Shown here one piece after another: positions 33,633 through 41,254 of a DNA stretch of 64,000 bases. This DNA comes from Leptofilum sp965223285 (GTDB taxonomy: Bacteria; Chloroflexota; Anaerolineae; Promineifilales; Promineifilaceae): assembly GCF_965223285.1 (NCBI RefSeq), contig NZ_OZ244997.1:4898001-4962000 (forward strand), read 5' to 3'. A program made the translations under genes and the position numbers. The notes beneath the pieces are model-generated. The model saw only the letters and a list, made by a program, of their open reading frames with translations, was not told where the DNA came from and did not search any database. Numbering within the stretch: the stretch's first letter is position 1; each line of letters opens with the position of its first letter.

Positions 33633-34929
33633 ACTCATAGCGCAGCGCGGCAATGGGATCGAGCCGGATGGCCCGCAGGGCGGGGTAGATGCCAGAGAGG
33701 ACGCCAACAAGGGCGGCAAAGGCGAGGGCAAAGACGGGCAACCAGAGTGGCGTGTAGACGAGCGATTCCACTTCACCGGTGCCGCCTGATTGGGCGATTT
33801 GGGCTAATAAATATTGCTGACCAATAAAGCCACCAATCTGCCCCAGCACAATGCCAAAAAGCACGCCGCCAATGCCGCCGATGAGGCCAATCGCCCCCGC
33901 TTCCGCCAAAAAGATAAGCATCACGTCCCGGTTGGTGGCGCCGACGGCTTTCATGAGGCCAATTTCGCGGGTGCGCTCATAGATTGACATAATCATTGTG
34001 TTGGCAATGCCAAACGCCGCGACGACGAGTGCCAAACCGCCAATGCCCCCGACAACTGCTTGAATGATTAAAAAGATGACGTTGATGCTGCTGAGGACGC
34101 TTTGAAAAGAGAAGACGAAGAAACCTTGGCGCGTAATCTCTTGCTCTACGGCCGTTGCTGCATCTGCTGACTCCACTTTAACCAATGCCTGACTATAACC
34201 ATCCCGATTAATGTTGGGACGCTGCCCGGTGGCCCAGGTATTTAAATCCTGTACGTTGCGGATGGGCATGTAGATGGAGAAGTCGCGCTCTCCGCCCGAT
34301 TCTGCCATGACGCCAATGACCCGTACGCGCACGGTCCGTTCTATCGTTTCGCCCGTTTCACCAGAGAAGCGAGTAAGCACTAACTGCAAAGTTTTTCCTT
34401 GCAAATTGAGATCATCGCCGCCTGCTTCCCCCGTTTGGGCATTAAAAAAGTTGTCGGCGACCCGTGCGCCTACCAATGCTTGCCACTGCCCGGGTGAATC
34501 TGTACCGCTGGCCATCTCGACGCCAAAATTGCGGTATTCGGCCGTGTCTAACCCCTGGATTGAGGTGAAACCCGTCAGGCGGTTGAGGCGGAGTTCGGCA
34601 CTGGCTTGCAGGCGCAGCAGGGGGGTGGCGGCCAATACGCCAGGAATCTCGCGGAAGGCATCAATTGCCTGGTCATTAAGAACCACGTCGCTTTGAATGC
34701 CTGCCCCACCGGCAAAGAAGATGTCGCCGGGAGAATTGACAGTCATTTCGGTAAGGTCGCCAATGTCGTCAAAGCCAGAAAGGACAGACCGCTGTAAGCC
34801 CGCGCCCAAAGACATGAGCAGGATGACTGCGGCCGTGCCAATAAACACTCCGGCAGAGGTCATCATCACCCGGAATTTCATCCGCAGCAGGTTATTTTTG
34901 ACGAGGCGAAGCAGTTCAACTATGCGCAT
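33631..34929 (-). CDS. MacB-like ABC transporter permease (FtsX family)
   Basis: The start is the ATG of MRIVELLRLVKNNLLRMKFR at 34929; an open frame to 35109 reads through a repeat and is rejected. One N-terminal membrane helix (VMMTSAGVFIGTAAVILLMSLG) is followed by an extracytoplasmic MacB-like periplasmic-core domain. Three C-terminal helices follow, with TREIGLMKAVGATNRDVM, the typical FtsX coupling motif, and a final GIYPALRAIRLDPIAALRYE. It should pair with the ATPase at 36816 to drive a mechanotransmission-type or export system. About 80 bases with a heptad repeat separate it from the CARDB gene. Confidence 0.9.
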   Translation of the reverse strand: MRIVELLRLVKNNLLRMKFRVMMTSAGVFIGTAAVILLMSLGAGLQRSVLSGFDDIGDLTEMTVNSPGDIFFAGGAGIQSDVVLNDQAIDAFREIPGVLAATPLLRLQASAELRLNRLTGFTSIQGLDTAEYRNFGVEMASGTDSPGQWQALVGARVADNFFNAQTGEAGGDDLNLQGKTLQLVLTRFSGETGETIERTVRVRVIGVMAESGGERDFSIYMPIRNVQDLNTWATGQRPNINRDGYSQALVKVESADAATAVEQEITRQGFFVFSFQSVLSSINVIFLIIQAVVGGIGGLALVVAAFGIANTMIMSIYERTREIGLMKAVGATNRDVMLIFLAEAGAIGLIGGIGGVLFGIVLGQIGGFIGQQYLLAQIAQSGGTGEVESLVYTPLWLPVFALAFAALVGVLSGIYPALRAIRLDPIAALRYE

Positions 34930-34940
34930 AATGAGACGGG

Positions 34941-35006
34941 AGATTAGAGATTGGAGATTGGAGATTAGGTGAATGCCCAATCTCCAATCTCCGATCTCCA
35001 ATCTCT
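34941..35006. repeat. GATTGGA heptad inverted repeat inside the ABC locus
   Basis: Tandem AGATTGG units on the left (34941-34966) face CCAATCT units on the right (34979-35006), giving a long imperfect stem. It fills the gap between the CARDB gene stop and the permease start, and may lower expression of the distal permease gene. Confidence 0.75.
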
Positions 35007-35008
35007 TC

Positions 35009-36832
35009 TTAACTCCCCAAGCCCAACATGCCGCGAATGAATCGCCAGAGCAGTTGGCCAAAAGATTCATCTTCGTCGGATGGTACGGCCGTATCCCCAT
35101 CCACCACAATCACCTCACCATCTTCCGTAAACTGTGGCGGCTCGTCTGGGGCATCCACCGGCACGGTGAGCGTTTGTTCAAAGATTTGTGGCTGGTTGAA
35201 ATCATCCAGATAGTTGACCGTCACCAGAACTTCCAGCGGGCCACCCTCTTCAGGGAAAATGAGGCCGTCCAATGAACCAGAGGTGCCGCCGTCTAGCGGG
35301 CCGATGTAGATGGAGTTGTTTTCTACCGTTCCGCCGGGGCTGCTGAGGCTGAGCGTGCTGACGTTGATGAGGCTGCGGCCGATGTTGACCACTTCTACGG
35401 GCAAATCAAGCGGTTGCCCCACAAAGCCGGGGCCGGTGCTGCGGTAGAAACCTACCTGGAGCTGTGGTGCTTTTTCCACCAGCAGATTGACCACCTGGGC
35501 ATCGGTGCGGTCACTGTTGCCGTAGCTAAACTCGATGGGCAGATTGTACACGCCAGAAGCGGCCGTTCCATCCACTAGCATCGTCACTACCACTTCTGTA
35601 ACCTCATCCGCCGCCAGCTCTTCAATAAAGCGCACGTTGCCAGAGTTTACCAGGGCAAAGGGGGTGAGCTGCGCCCCGCCGCTGCCGCCGAGGGTTAGCA
35701 ACACATCTTCGGCCGCTTCATCTCCCACATTGCTGAGCAGCAGTTTGAGATCAAAGCGGGTGCCGGGCTGCAAATTGGCAGGGGCGACTTCATAGGTGGT
35801 TAGCACCAGACGCGGCTCGGCGGGGCCGCGCGTTGGCGTGGCGGTGGCCCCTTGCCCAATGTTTAGCCCCACGCCGGGCTGTGTGTTGTAGGGACGGCCG
35901 TCTAAATCAAAAAAGTCAATGTTAAAGCCCAGATTTTGTGGGCCGTTAGGAGCATTCTCTCGCACAATCAGCGACAGCGTCGTCGTGACGATTTCGTTGA
36001 CGCCAATGCGGGGCAAAATTTGCACGCTGCTGCCTGCAGCGGGAATAGCCAGATCGGCGGATTGCAGCTCCAGCTCAATGTCGATGGCGGTCCAGTTGCC
36101 CAAATTGGCCAGCTCTAGCGTAAGCTCAAACGGCTCACCTGGCGTCAGGCTAGTTGGGCTGGTCAGTGCCGAGCGAATGGCAATTTGCGGCTGGCCAAAG
36201 ACAAAGCCAGTGGTTGGAGACGGGACGGGCGTATTGGTGGGCACAGGCGTGGGCGTGGGGCCAAAAATTTCCAGCACGCCTTCTAGCACGGCGTTGGGGC
36301 CATCTTGCGCCCCCAGGCCCACCTGAACGTTGTATTTTCCCAGGTTTAGCCCTGGGGGGATGATGCCTGTCAATACTTCGTTGTTGACATAAGTTGTTTG
36401 CAGGACGCCATACCCTACAACGCGGATGACGCTACCCGCGGTGAAGTTGTTGCCGTAGACAGTGAGCGTGCCGCCTGTCTCAGCAGAGATGCGCCCAGGT
36501 TCGATGGCGGTGAGAATGATAGGGGCGGTGGTGGGTGGCAGCGGGGTTGCTGTGTTGGTTGGTGTAGGCGTGCTCGTTGTCGTGGGGGTGATGGTAGCTG
36601 TTGGCGTGACTTGCAATCCAAAACTCCCGTTTCGCACTGCAATGGGTTCTGAAGCAGGTGCCGCCGCCACTAGTCGGGGCAGCATAAACACGAAACCAAG
36701 CGCAAATACACTGAATCCCAAAATGGCTGTTAAAGGCAATCTTTTTTGAACCGCAAAGAGAGCGGAGAATCCTGAGATTTTTCTCTTTTCCCTCTGTGTT
36801 CTCTGTGGCCATTTCTTAATTTGCTTGTTCAT
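35009..36832 (-). CDS. Exported CARDB/IPT-domain protein of the ABC locus
   Basis: The ATG at 36832 overlaps the end of the ATPase gene and has GAGGA before it, so translation is probably coupled. The first 30 residues (KKWPQRTQREKRKISG...) are encoded by a CACAGAG-type repeat; a hydrophobic signal or anchor follows (TAILGFSVFALGFVFML). Then come a Thr-Pro linker, an IPT/TIG domain (about 105-190), a second linker, and three CARDB-like domains (about 215-320, 345-450, 455-560) with NLGNW, NVGDE and NIGRS motifs. The acidic tail ends with an amphipathic segment (LLWRFIRGMLGLG). It may be the external partner of the MacB-like permease. Confidence 0.8.
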   Translation of the reverse strand: MNKQIKKWPQRTQREKRKISGFSALFAVQKRLPLTAILGFSVFALGFVFMLPRLVAAAPASEPIAVRNGSFGLQVTPTATITPTTTSTPTPTNTATPLPPTTAPIILTAIEPGRISAETGGTLTVYGNNFTAGSVIRVVGYGVLQTTYVNNEVLTGIIPPGLNLGKYNVQVGLGAQDGPNAVLEGVLEIFGPTPTPVPTNTPVPSPTTGFVFGQPQIAIRSALTSPTSLTPGEPFELTLELANLGNWTAIDIELELQSADLAIPAAGSSVQILPRIGVNEIVTTTLSLIVRENAPNGPQNLGFNIDFFDLDGRPYNTQPGVGLNIGQGATATPTRGPAEPRLVLTTYEVAPANLQPGTRFDLKLLLSNVGDEAAEDVLLTLGGSGGAQLTPFALVNSGNVRFIEELAADEVTEVVVTMLVDGTAASGVYNLPIEFSYGNSDRTDAQVVNLLVEKAPQLQVGFYRSTGPGFVGQPLDLPVEVVNIGRSLINVSTLSLSSPGGTVENNSIYIGPLDGGTSGSLDGLIFPEEGGPLEVLVTVNYLDDFNQPQIFEQTLTVPVDAPDEPPQFTEDGEVIVVDGDTAVPSDEDESFGQLLWRFIRGMLGLGS

Positions 36833-37526
36833 AACTTCCTCGTACGTCTGCCAGAATACGGCCGTCTAAAATTTGGATGTGGCGCGTGGTGGCCGCCAGC
36901 AGCGACTGGTCATGCGTCACCATGATGATGGTGCGCTGCTCTTCCCGGTTGAGCCGCTGCAAAATGTTGATCACCTCGCCACCTGATTTGCTGTCTAAAT
37001 TCCCCGTTGGCTCATCGGCCAGGACGATGGCTGGGTTGTTTACCAGCGAACGGGCAATGGAAACGCGCTGCTGCTGACCACCGGAAAGCTCGGTTGGTTT
37101 GTGGTGGATGCGGTCACCTAGTCCAACCATCTCCAGCAGCTTTGTGGCGCGTGCAGTGCGCTCGCTGGGGCTGACGCGGGCAAACAGCATGGGAAACTCC
37201 ACGTTTTGGAGGGCGGTCATGGTGGGAATGAGGTTGAAGGATTGGAAGATAAAGCCGATCGATTTTTGCCGGTATTGGGCCAGTCCATTTTCATCAAGCG
37301 CGGCGATGTCGGTGCCATCCACCCAAATTTCGCCAGAAGTTGGCTGATCTAGCCCGCCAATGAGGTAAAGTAGCGTAGACTTACCAGAACCAGATGGCCC
37401 GACAATGCCCATGAAGTCGCCTTGTTCAATGGCCACATCCACACCGTCAAGCGCATGCACAATTTCGGTGCCCATCTGGAAGTGGCGGTGCAGGGTTCGC
37501 ACCTGGATGAAGCTGTGGTCGGTCAT
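36816..37526 (-). CDS. ABC transporter ATP-binding protein (MacB/LolD type)
   Basis: The start MTDHSFIQVRTLHRHF at 37526 overlaps the stop of the Yip1 gene as ATGA. The nucleotide-binding domain is complete: Walker A GPSGSGKSTLL, Q-loop FIFQSFNLIP, signature LSGGQQQR, Walker B AIVLADEPTGNLD, and the switch histidine in VTHD. The subfamily powers MacB, LolCDE and FtsX-type permeases, agreeing with the permease at 33631. At 236 residues it is of normal length. Confidence 0.95.
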   Translation of the reverse strand: MTDHSFIQVRTLHRHFQMGTEIVHALDGVDVAIEQGDFMGIVGPSGSGKSTLLYLIGGLDQPTSGEIWVDGTDIAALDENGLAQYRQKSIGFIFQSFNLIPTMTALQNVEFPMLFARVSPSERTARATKLLEMVGLGDRIHHKPTELSGGQQQRVSIARSLVNNPAIVLADEPTGNLDSKSGGEVINILQRLNREEQRTIIMVTHDQSLLAATTRHIQILDGRILADVRGSYEQAN

Positions 37527-38329
37527 GCACCCACAAATCCGCTGGCCAGATTGGTGGAAACGGCCGTAAAAATCAACCTTACCGCCATAAATACCACCCA
37601 CACAATCAGCACCAAGCCAAATGATTTGCGCCAGGAGAGCTTGGTAACGGCCGTAATGCCAATGGTGAGCAGGGCTAAATTCCAAAAGAGGTAAATATCA
37701 ATTTGCCCTAAAAATGCTTGCAAAATTGCTTCCCCTGTGGTGGGTAGCGTACCAAATGGATCGCTCGGATCAGGCGTGGGCACACTTGCAAACCCAGACA
37801 ATCCGGGATTTGTAATGAGCGTTTGCGTGGCGGTGATGTAAACTGCTTGCAAAACGGCACGAAGCATATAAGGTAACCAGGCCCAAATAACGACCTGAAA
37901 TACCTGTAAAAATGTGCTGTTGCCACCCACCATTGACGCCAGTAAATAGAGGGCACCTGCCCAAAGAAGCCAGCTCAATACACGGCCAATCGCGGCAAAA
38001 ACGGCCGGGACGACCGTTGTGAGAATGGGGGAAGTGGCAAAGGAGGCAGCCTGCTCCACATCCACGCCGCTATCTTCAAAGCCCGGCTGGTTTTGGAACT
38101 GTTCTTCAAGCTGGTCACGGGTTTGCTGAGTGGTAATCGGCCCGCTGGCAATAATGGGCAGCGTCACCAGAATCATGCCCAAAATGGCCAAGATGATCCA
38201 GGCGCGGCTGCTGCCGTGGCGCAGGGTGGCAAAGGTAATGCGGGGCTTGGCCAAAACGCCCCAAACCATTGCCAAAAATCCGGGATTGTTCGTGCTGGGT
38301 GCTGCGGGTGAAACGGTGCCTTCTGTCAT
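37523..38329 (-). CDS. Yip1-domain membrane protein
   Basis: This membrane protein of about 268 residues has five hydrophobic segments, typical of the Yip1 family: ARKP-like AKPRITFATLRHG near the N-terminus, then an IILAILGMILVTLPII helix, and later helices. GAGGGGG lies 5 bases before the ATG at 38329. It is the first gene of the ABC locus and overlaps the ATPase gene by 4 bases. Its role in bacteria is poorly known; it may help membrane placement of the transporter. Confidence 0.85.
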   Translation of the reverse strand: MTEGTVSPAAPSTNNPGFLAMVWGVLAKPRITFATLRHGSSRAWIILAILGMILVTLPIIASGPITTQQTRDQLEEQFQNQPGFEDSGVDVEQAASFATSPILTTVVPAVFAAIGRVLSWLLWAGALYLLASMVGGNSTFLQVFQVVIWAWLPYMLRAVLQAVYITATQTLITNPGLSGFASVPTPDPSDPFGTLPTTGEAILQAFLGQIDIYLFWNLALLTIGITAVTKLSWRKSFGLVLIVWVVFMAVRLIFTAVSTNLASGFVGA

Positions 38330-38448
38330 TTTTACCCCCTCAACAATAGGCAAAACCTTGTGGATATTTTACAGAAAACGGCCGTGCCGACCAAGTGAGG
38401 TGTGCCTAGCGTGTCTACGCTCAACTTATCAGTTGCATTTGAAATGAT

Positions 38449-38500
38449 CACGCAAAGCCGCAAAGATAAATTTTTCTTGGCAACTTTGCGGCTTTGTGTG
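38449..38500. terminator. CGCAAAG-type hairpin after the M14 peptidase gene
   Basis: Arms of 17 bases (38449-38465 and 38484-38500, one mismatch) are built from GCAAAG units with an 18-base loop. It lies 32 bases past the M14 stop on the minus strand. A looser relative is at 55838-55924. Confidence 0.6.
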
Positions 38501-38531
38501 AATCTTTCTAACTGATTGTTCGGGTACTGAG

Positions 38532-40205
38532 CTATAGCGTGACTGTTTGGCGAATGGTGCCGGCGCGGGGGTGAACGGCCGTAATTTCCACCTCTGTCCC
38601 CGCTTCAGCCTCAATCACCCACTCCACTTTGGTGCGCTCGCTGGTGGGGTCGCCGCTCCAGATGGGGGCACTGCTTTTGTGGTCACGCCCGGTGAGCTGG
38701 CCGCACATCGTTTTGGGCTTGCCGCTGATTAGCTTCGCGCCATCAGGCAGGGTGATGTCCACTTCCAGTTCGCGCACCACCTTCATTTTGAGTGCTTGTT
38801 GGGTGATGTTGGTGGGTAGCCAGCCACTGTTGTGAACGACGGCCGTTACCTTATGCACATTTTCTGACGATTCTTTTTGCACACTGTGCCACGCCAATTT
38901 TGGCGAAACCAGGCAAGAGTAAAGGGCAAAATCTGCCAGCGGGGCAATCTCTTTTTCTAGTAATTTGTACGGCGGATTGCGCCAGGTTACAAAAAAGTCC
39001 CAGCCACCAATTTCCACCTTGCCAAGCTGCGGATGGTCAAATTCGTACCACTCCACATACCCTTTGCCGCCCAGCACCTCATCATTCCACTTCATGATGG
39101 CCACGTCATCTTCCAGCGGGTGTTCGCGGAACCAATCCATATATTTGTACTCTTTAATGCCTGCCTGCTGCTGAATGCTCCAAATTTCGCAGGTCCAGCC
39201 ATAGACGCCTAAATATTCGTACATCCAATCGTCAAAGGTCCCTTTGATAAATTCTTTGGGATCATATTTGAAGTCGTGGAAGACGGAGACGGCTTTGTAG
39301 CCAGTCAGTTCTTCGGCTTTGTTGCCCAGCTTTTTGTAGGTGTACAAATCCTGGGTGGGCAGCGTGTCGTCGGCTCCTTTTGTGGGGGGGCGCAGGTAAA
39401 CGCCGCTAAAGGTGTGGAAGCTCACCGAACCGGTGATATTGGGATGGTCGGCAATGAAGCGCAGGGGAGCGGCCGTTTCTGGTTCGCTGCCGGGGTAGTG
39501 GCCTGCGCCTGTCTGGTTGGGTTCCCAAAAAACGGGGAACTGCCGATTGAGGTCTAAACCTTGCACAGCTGGGGCAAAGTTGATAGTCACGCCATCATAA
39601 TTTTGGATGCGTCCCTCTGGAATAAGTCGATAGAAATCACCACCGGGGGCTTCATCTGGCTCACGGGGGATCATCATGCGGGGATCGTCGGGGTTGATTT
39701 TCCAGCTACCGTTGGGGTCTTTAAGGCGCATTTGCAGGATACGGCCGTCGCCATCAACATCTTCCTGGTGCAGCCCATCCAGCGCATCCATGCGCGGGTA
39801 CGGCTTGGTGCTGCTGCGAATATATTTGGGCACGTCTGCCAATGCCCACTCGGCTCCGTCAGGATTGAGGCGTGGCACAATGTAAAAAGCGCGTGTGTCC
39901 AGCGCATAGGTTACTTTGTCATCCTGGCCGTATTGCGTTAGCAGCTTGTGGATAAGGTAAAGCGAAGCGGTAGAAGCCGAAACTTCGGTAGCATGGATGT
40001 TGCCATCGGCCCAGTACGCTGGCTTTTCGTCGTCTGGACCGGTTTCAAAGTTGGTCACAATCATTAGCCAAATGTCGCGCCCTTCATAGCTGGGGCCAAT
40101 GCTGATTAGCTTGCATAGGGTGGGGTATGCCTCTGCCCACTGCCGCAGAAAGGCGGTCAGTGCCTCATAGCGGTAGTAGGTATCAAATTTCATCTCTTGG
40201 GTCAC
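38532..40205 (-). CDS. M14 family zinc carboxypeptidase
   Basis: This 557-residue protein starts with GTG at 40205, behind AAGGAG. The metal site reads H71-A-T-E74 (GNIHATEVS) with the third ligand in GSVSFHTFSG. The substrate-binding RLNPDG and DLNRQFP are present, and the catalytic glutamate is probably in TCEIWSI. The C-terminal ~110 residues form a separate beta domain. No signal peptide is seen, which is unusual for this family and suggests a cytoplasmic or non-classical location. It removes C-terminal residues from peptides; the specificity is unknown. Confidence 0.92.
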   Translation of the reverse strand: MTQEMKFDTYYRYEALTAFLRQWAEAYPTLCKLISIGPSYEGRDIWLMIVTNFETGPDDEKPAYWADGNIHATEVSASTASLYLIHKLLTQYGQDDKVTYALDTRAFYIVPRLNPDGAEWALADVPKYIRSSTKPYPRMDALDGLHQEDVDGDGRILQMRLKDPNGSWKINPDDPRMMIPREPDEAPGGDFYRLIPEGRIQNYDGVTINFAPAVQGLDLNRQFPVFWEPNQTGAGHYPGSEPETAAPLRFIADHPNITGSVSFHTFSGVYLRPPTKGADDTLPTQDLYTYKKLGNKAEELTGYKAVSVFHDFKYDPKEFIKGTFDDWMYEYLGVYGWTCEIWSIQQQAGIKEYKYMDWFREHPLEDDVAIMKWNDEVLGGKGYVEWYEFDHPQLGKVEIGGWDFFVTWRNPPYKLLEKEIAPLADFALYSCLVSPKLAWHSVQKESSENVHKVTAVVHNSGWLPTNITQQALKMKVVRELEVDITLPDGAKLISGKPKTMCGQLTGRDHKSSAPIWSGDPTSERTKVEWVIEAEAGTEVEITAVHPRAGTIRQTVTL

Positions 40206-40243
40206 CGGAAACTCCTTCAGTTGGATTTGTGGGAATAGAAAAG

Positions 40244-40271
40244 ATTATAGCCCGAATTAGGTGATTGTCTA
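40244..40271 (-). promoter_or_regulatory. Promoter of the M14 peptidase gene
   Basis: On the minus strand TAGACA (40271-40266), a 16-base spacer and a perfect TATAAT (40249-40244) lie 39 bases before the GTG start. Confidence 0.6.
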
Positions 40272-40393
40272 ACGTATTGTGGGAAACGGCCGTTGCTAAC
40301 AATCTGAAAATGAGAAGAAGATCACATTCTCAAATCTGTCATTTTTTGCTTCAATGTAAAGGCAATTATTTTGCTTGAAATGGAGCTTTTTCG

Positions 40394-41065
40394 ATGAACG
40401 CAATAAATCAAAAATCCCAAATTGGGCAGGCCGTCACGGAATATGCGTTATTGCTGATGCTGGTGGCCGGCGTCGTCATTTTTGCCCTGGCTTTAATCGG
40501 CCCCAAGGTGGCAGACTCGTTTGCTGAAGTATCTGAATGTTTGGCCGGAACCCATCAATATCAATTGGTGAATGGTAGTTTTGAAGATGATTCTTTGATC
40601 ACCAGTCGCTGGCGTGCTTACGACGCAGGAGCCATCACCGGCTGGGACACAACTGCGGGAGACAACCGGATTGAGATTTGGTATACAGGTTTCTTAGGTG
40701 TGTCAGCACCAAACGGCCGTTACCTTGCGGAACTCAACGCCAATCAACCCTCAGCTTTGTACCAGGACATTGAAACAGTCCCCGGCGAGCGCATGGTGTG
40801 GTCATTCTCCCATCGTGGCCGCTCAGGCGTGGACACCATGGAAGTTCGCATAGGCCCACCGGGAGCCACCGTTAGCCAGAAGCAGATTTCAACGGGCCGA
40901 TCTTGGCAACAGTATGACAGTGTATATGAAGTGCCAGAAGGTCAAACAACGACTCGTTTCGAGTTTGCTGCATTACGTACCGCCACTGGCAACTTGTCGG
41001 TGGGCAATTTGTTGGATAATGTCCAGTTTGGGCTTGCCTGTGGCTATGAGGAGGATGGCGAATAG
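40394..41065 (+). CDS. Flp-type prepilin-like protein fused to a lectin-like domain
   Basis: The N-terminus has a short basic leader then IG-QAVTEYALLLMLVAG: a glycine before the cut, glutamate at +5 and tyrosine at +6, followed by a hydrophobic helix. This is the mark of Flp/Tad-type prepilins and TadE-like pseudopilins. Real Flp pilins end soon after the helix, but here about 170 more residues follow: a beta-sandwich-like region opening VNGSFEDD, with W and NG-R motifs as in DUF642/galactose-binding-like domains. It could be a minor pilin with an adhesive head, processed by the peptidase at 8448. GGAG is placed before the ATG. Confidence 0.75.
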   Translation: MNAINQKSQIGQAVTEYALLLMLVAGVVIFALALIGPKVADSFAEVSECLAGTHQYQLVNGSFEDDSLITSRWRAYDAGAITGWDTTAGDNRIEIWYTGFLGVSAPNGRYLAELNANQPSALYQDIETVPGERMVWSFSHRGRSGVDTMEVRIGPPGATVSQKQISTGRSWQQYDSVYEVPEGQTTTRFEFAALRTATGNLSVGNLLDNVQFGLACGYEEDGE

Positions 41066-41096
41066 CAAAACGCATTTTGGCATTCGTTATTGACAG

Positions 41097-41138
41097 ACGG
41101 CCGTTTCCCCAGCAAAATTGCAAGGGGGAAACGGCCGT
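41097..41138 (+). terminator. Terminator-like hairpin made of two ACGGCCGT copies
   Basis: ACGGCCGTTTCCCC (41097-41110) and its exact reverse complement (41125-41138) form a 14-bp stem with a 14-base loop, followed by TGTGTTTTCT. It lies 31 bases after the pilin-lectin stop. Both arms contain the genome palindrome. Confidence 0.65.
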
Positions 41139-41254
41139 TGTGTTTTCTCACGACTCTAAAAATAAAAGAAGATTGTTTGCTTACGTAAAAGCGGGAGCAA
41201 GGGCTTTGCTTATTTCAGTAACATTCCTGCTTTTACAAATGAGGGCAATAGTAC

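Noticed and set aside
33631..35109. Longer N-terminus for the MacB-like permease
   Set aside because: The extra 60 codons read through a heptad repeat and the end of the CARDB gene; the family start fits the ATG at 34929.
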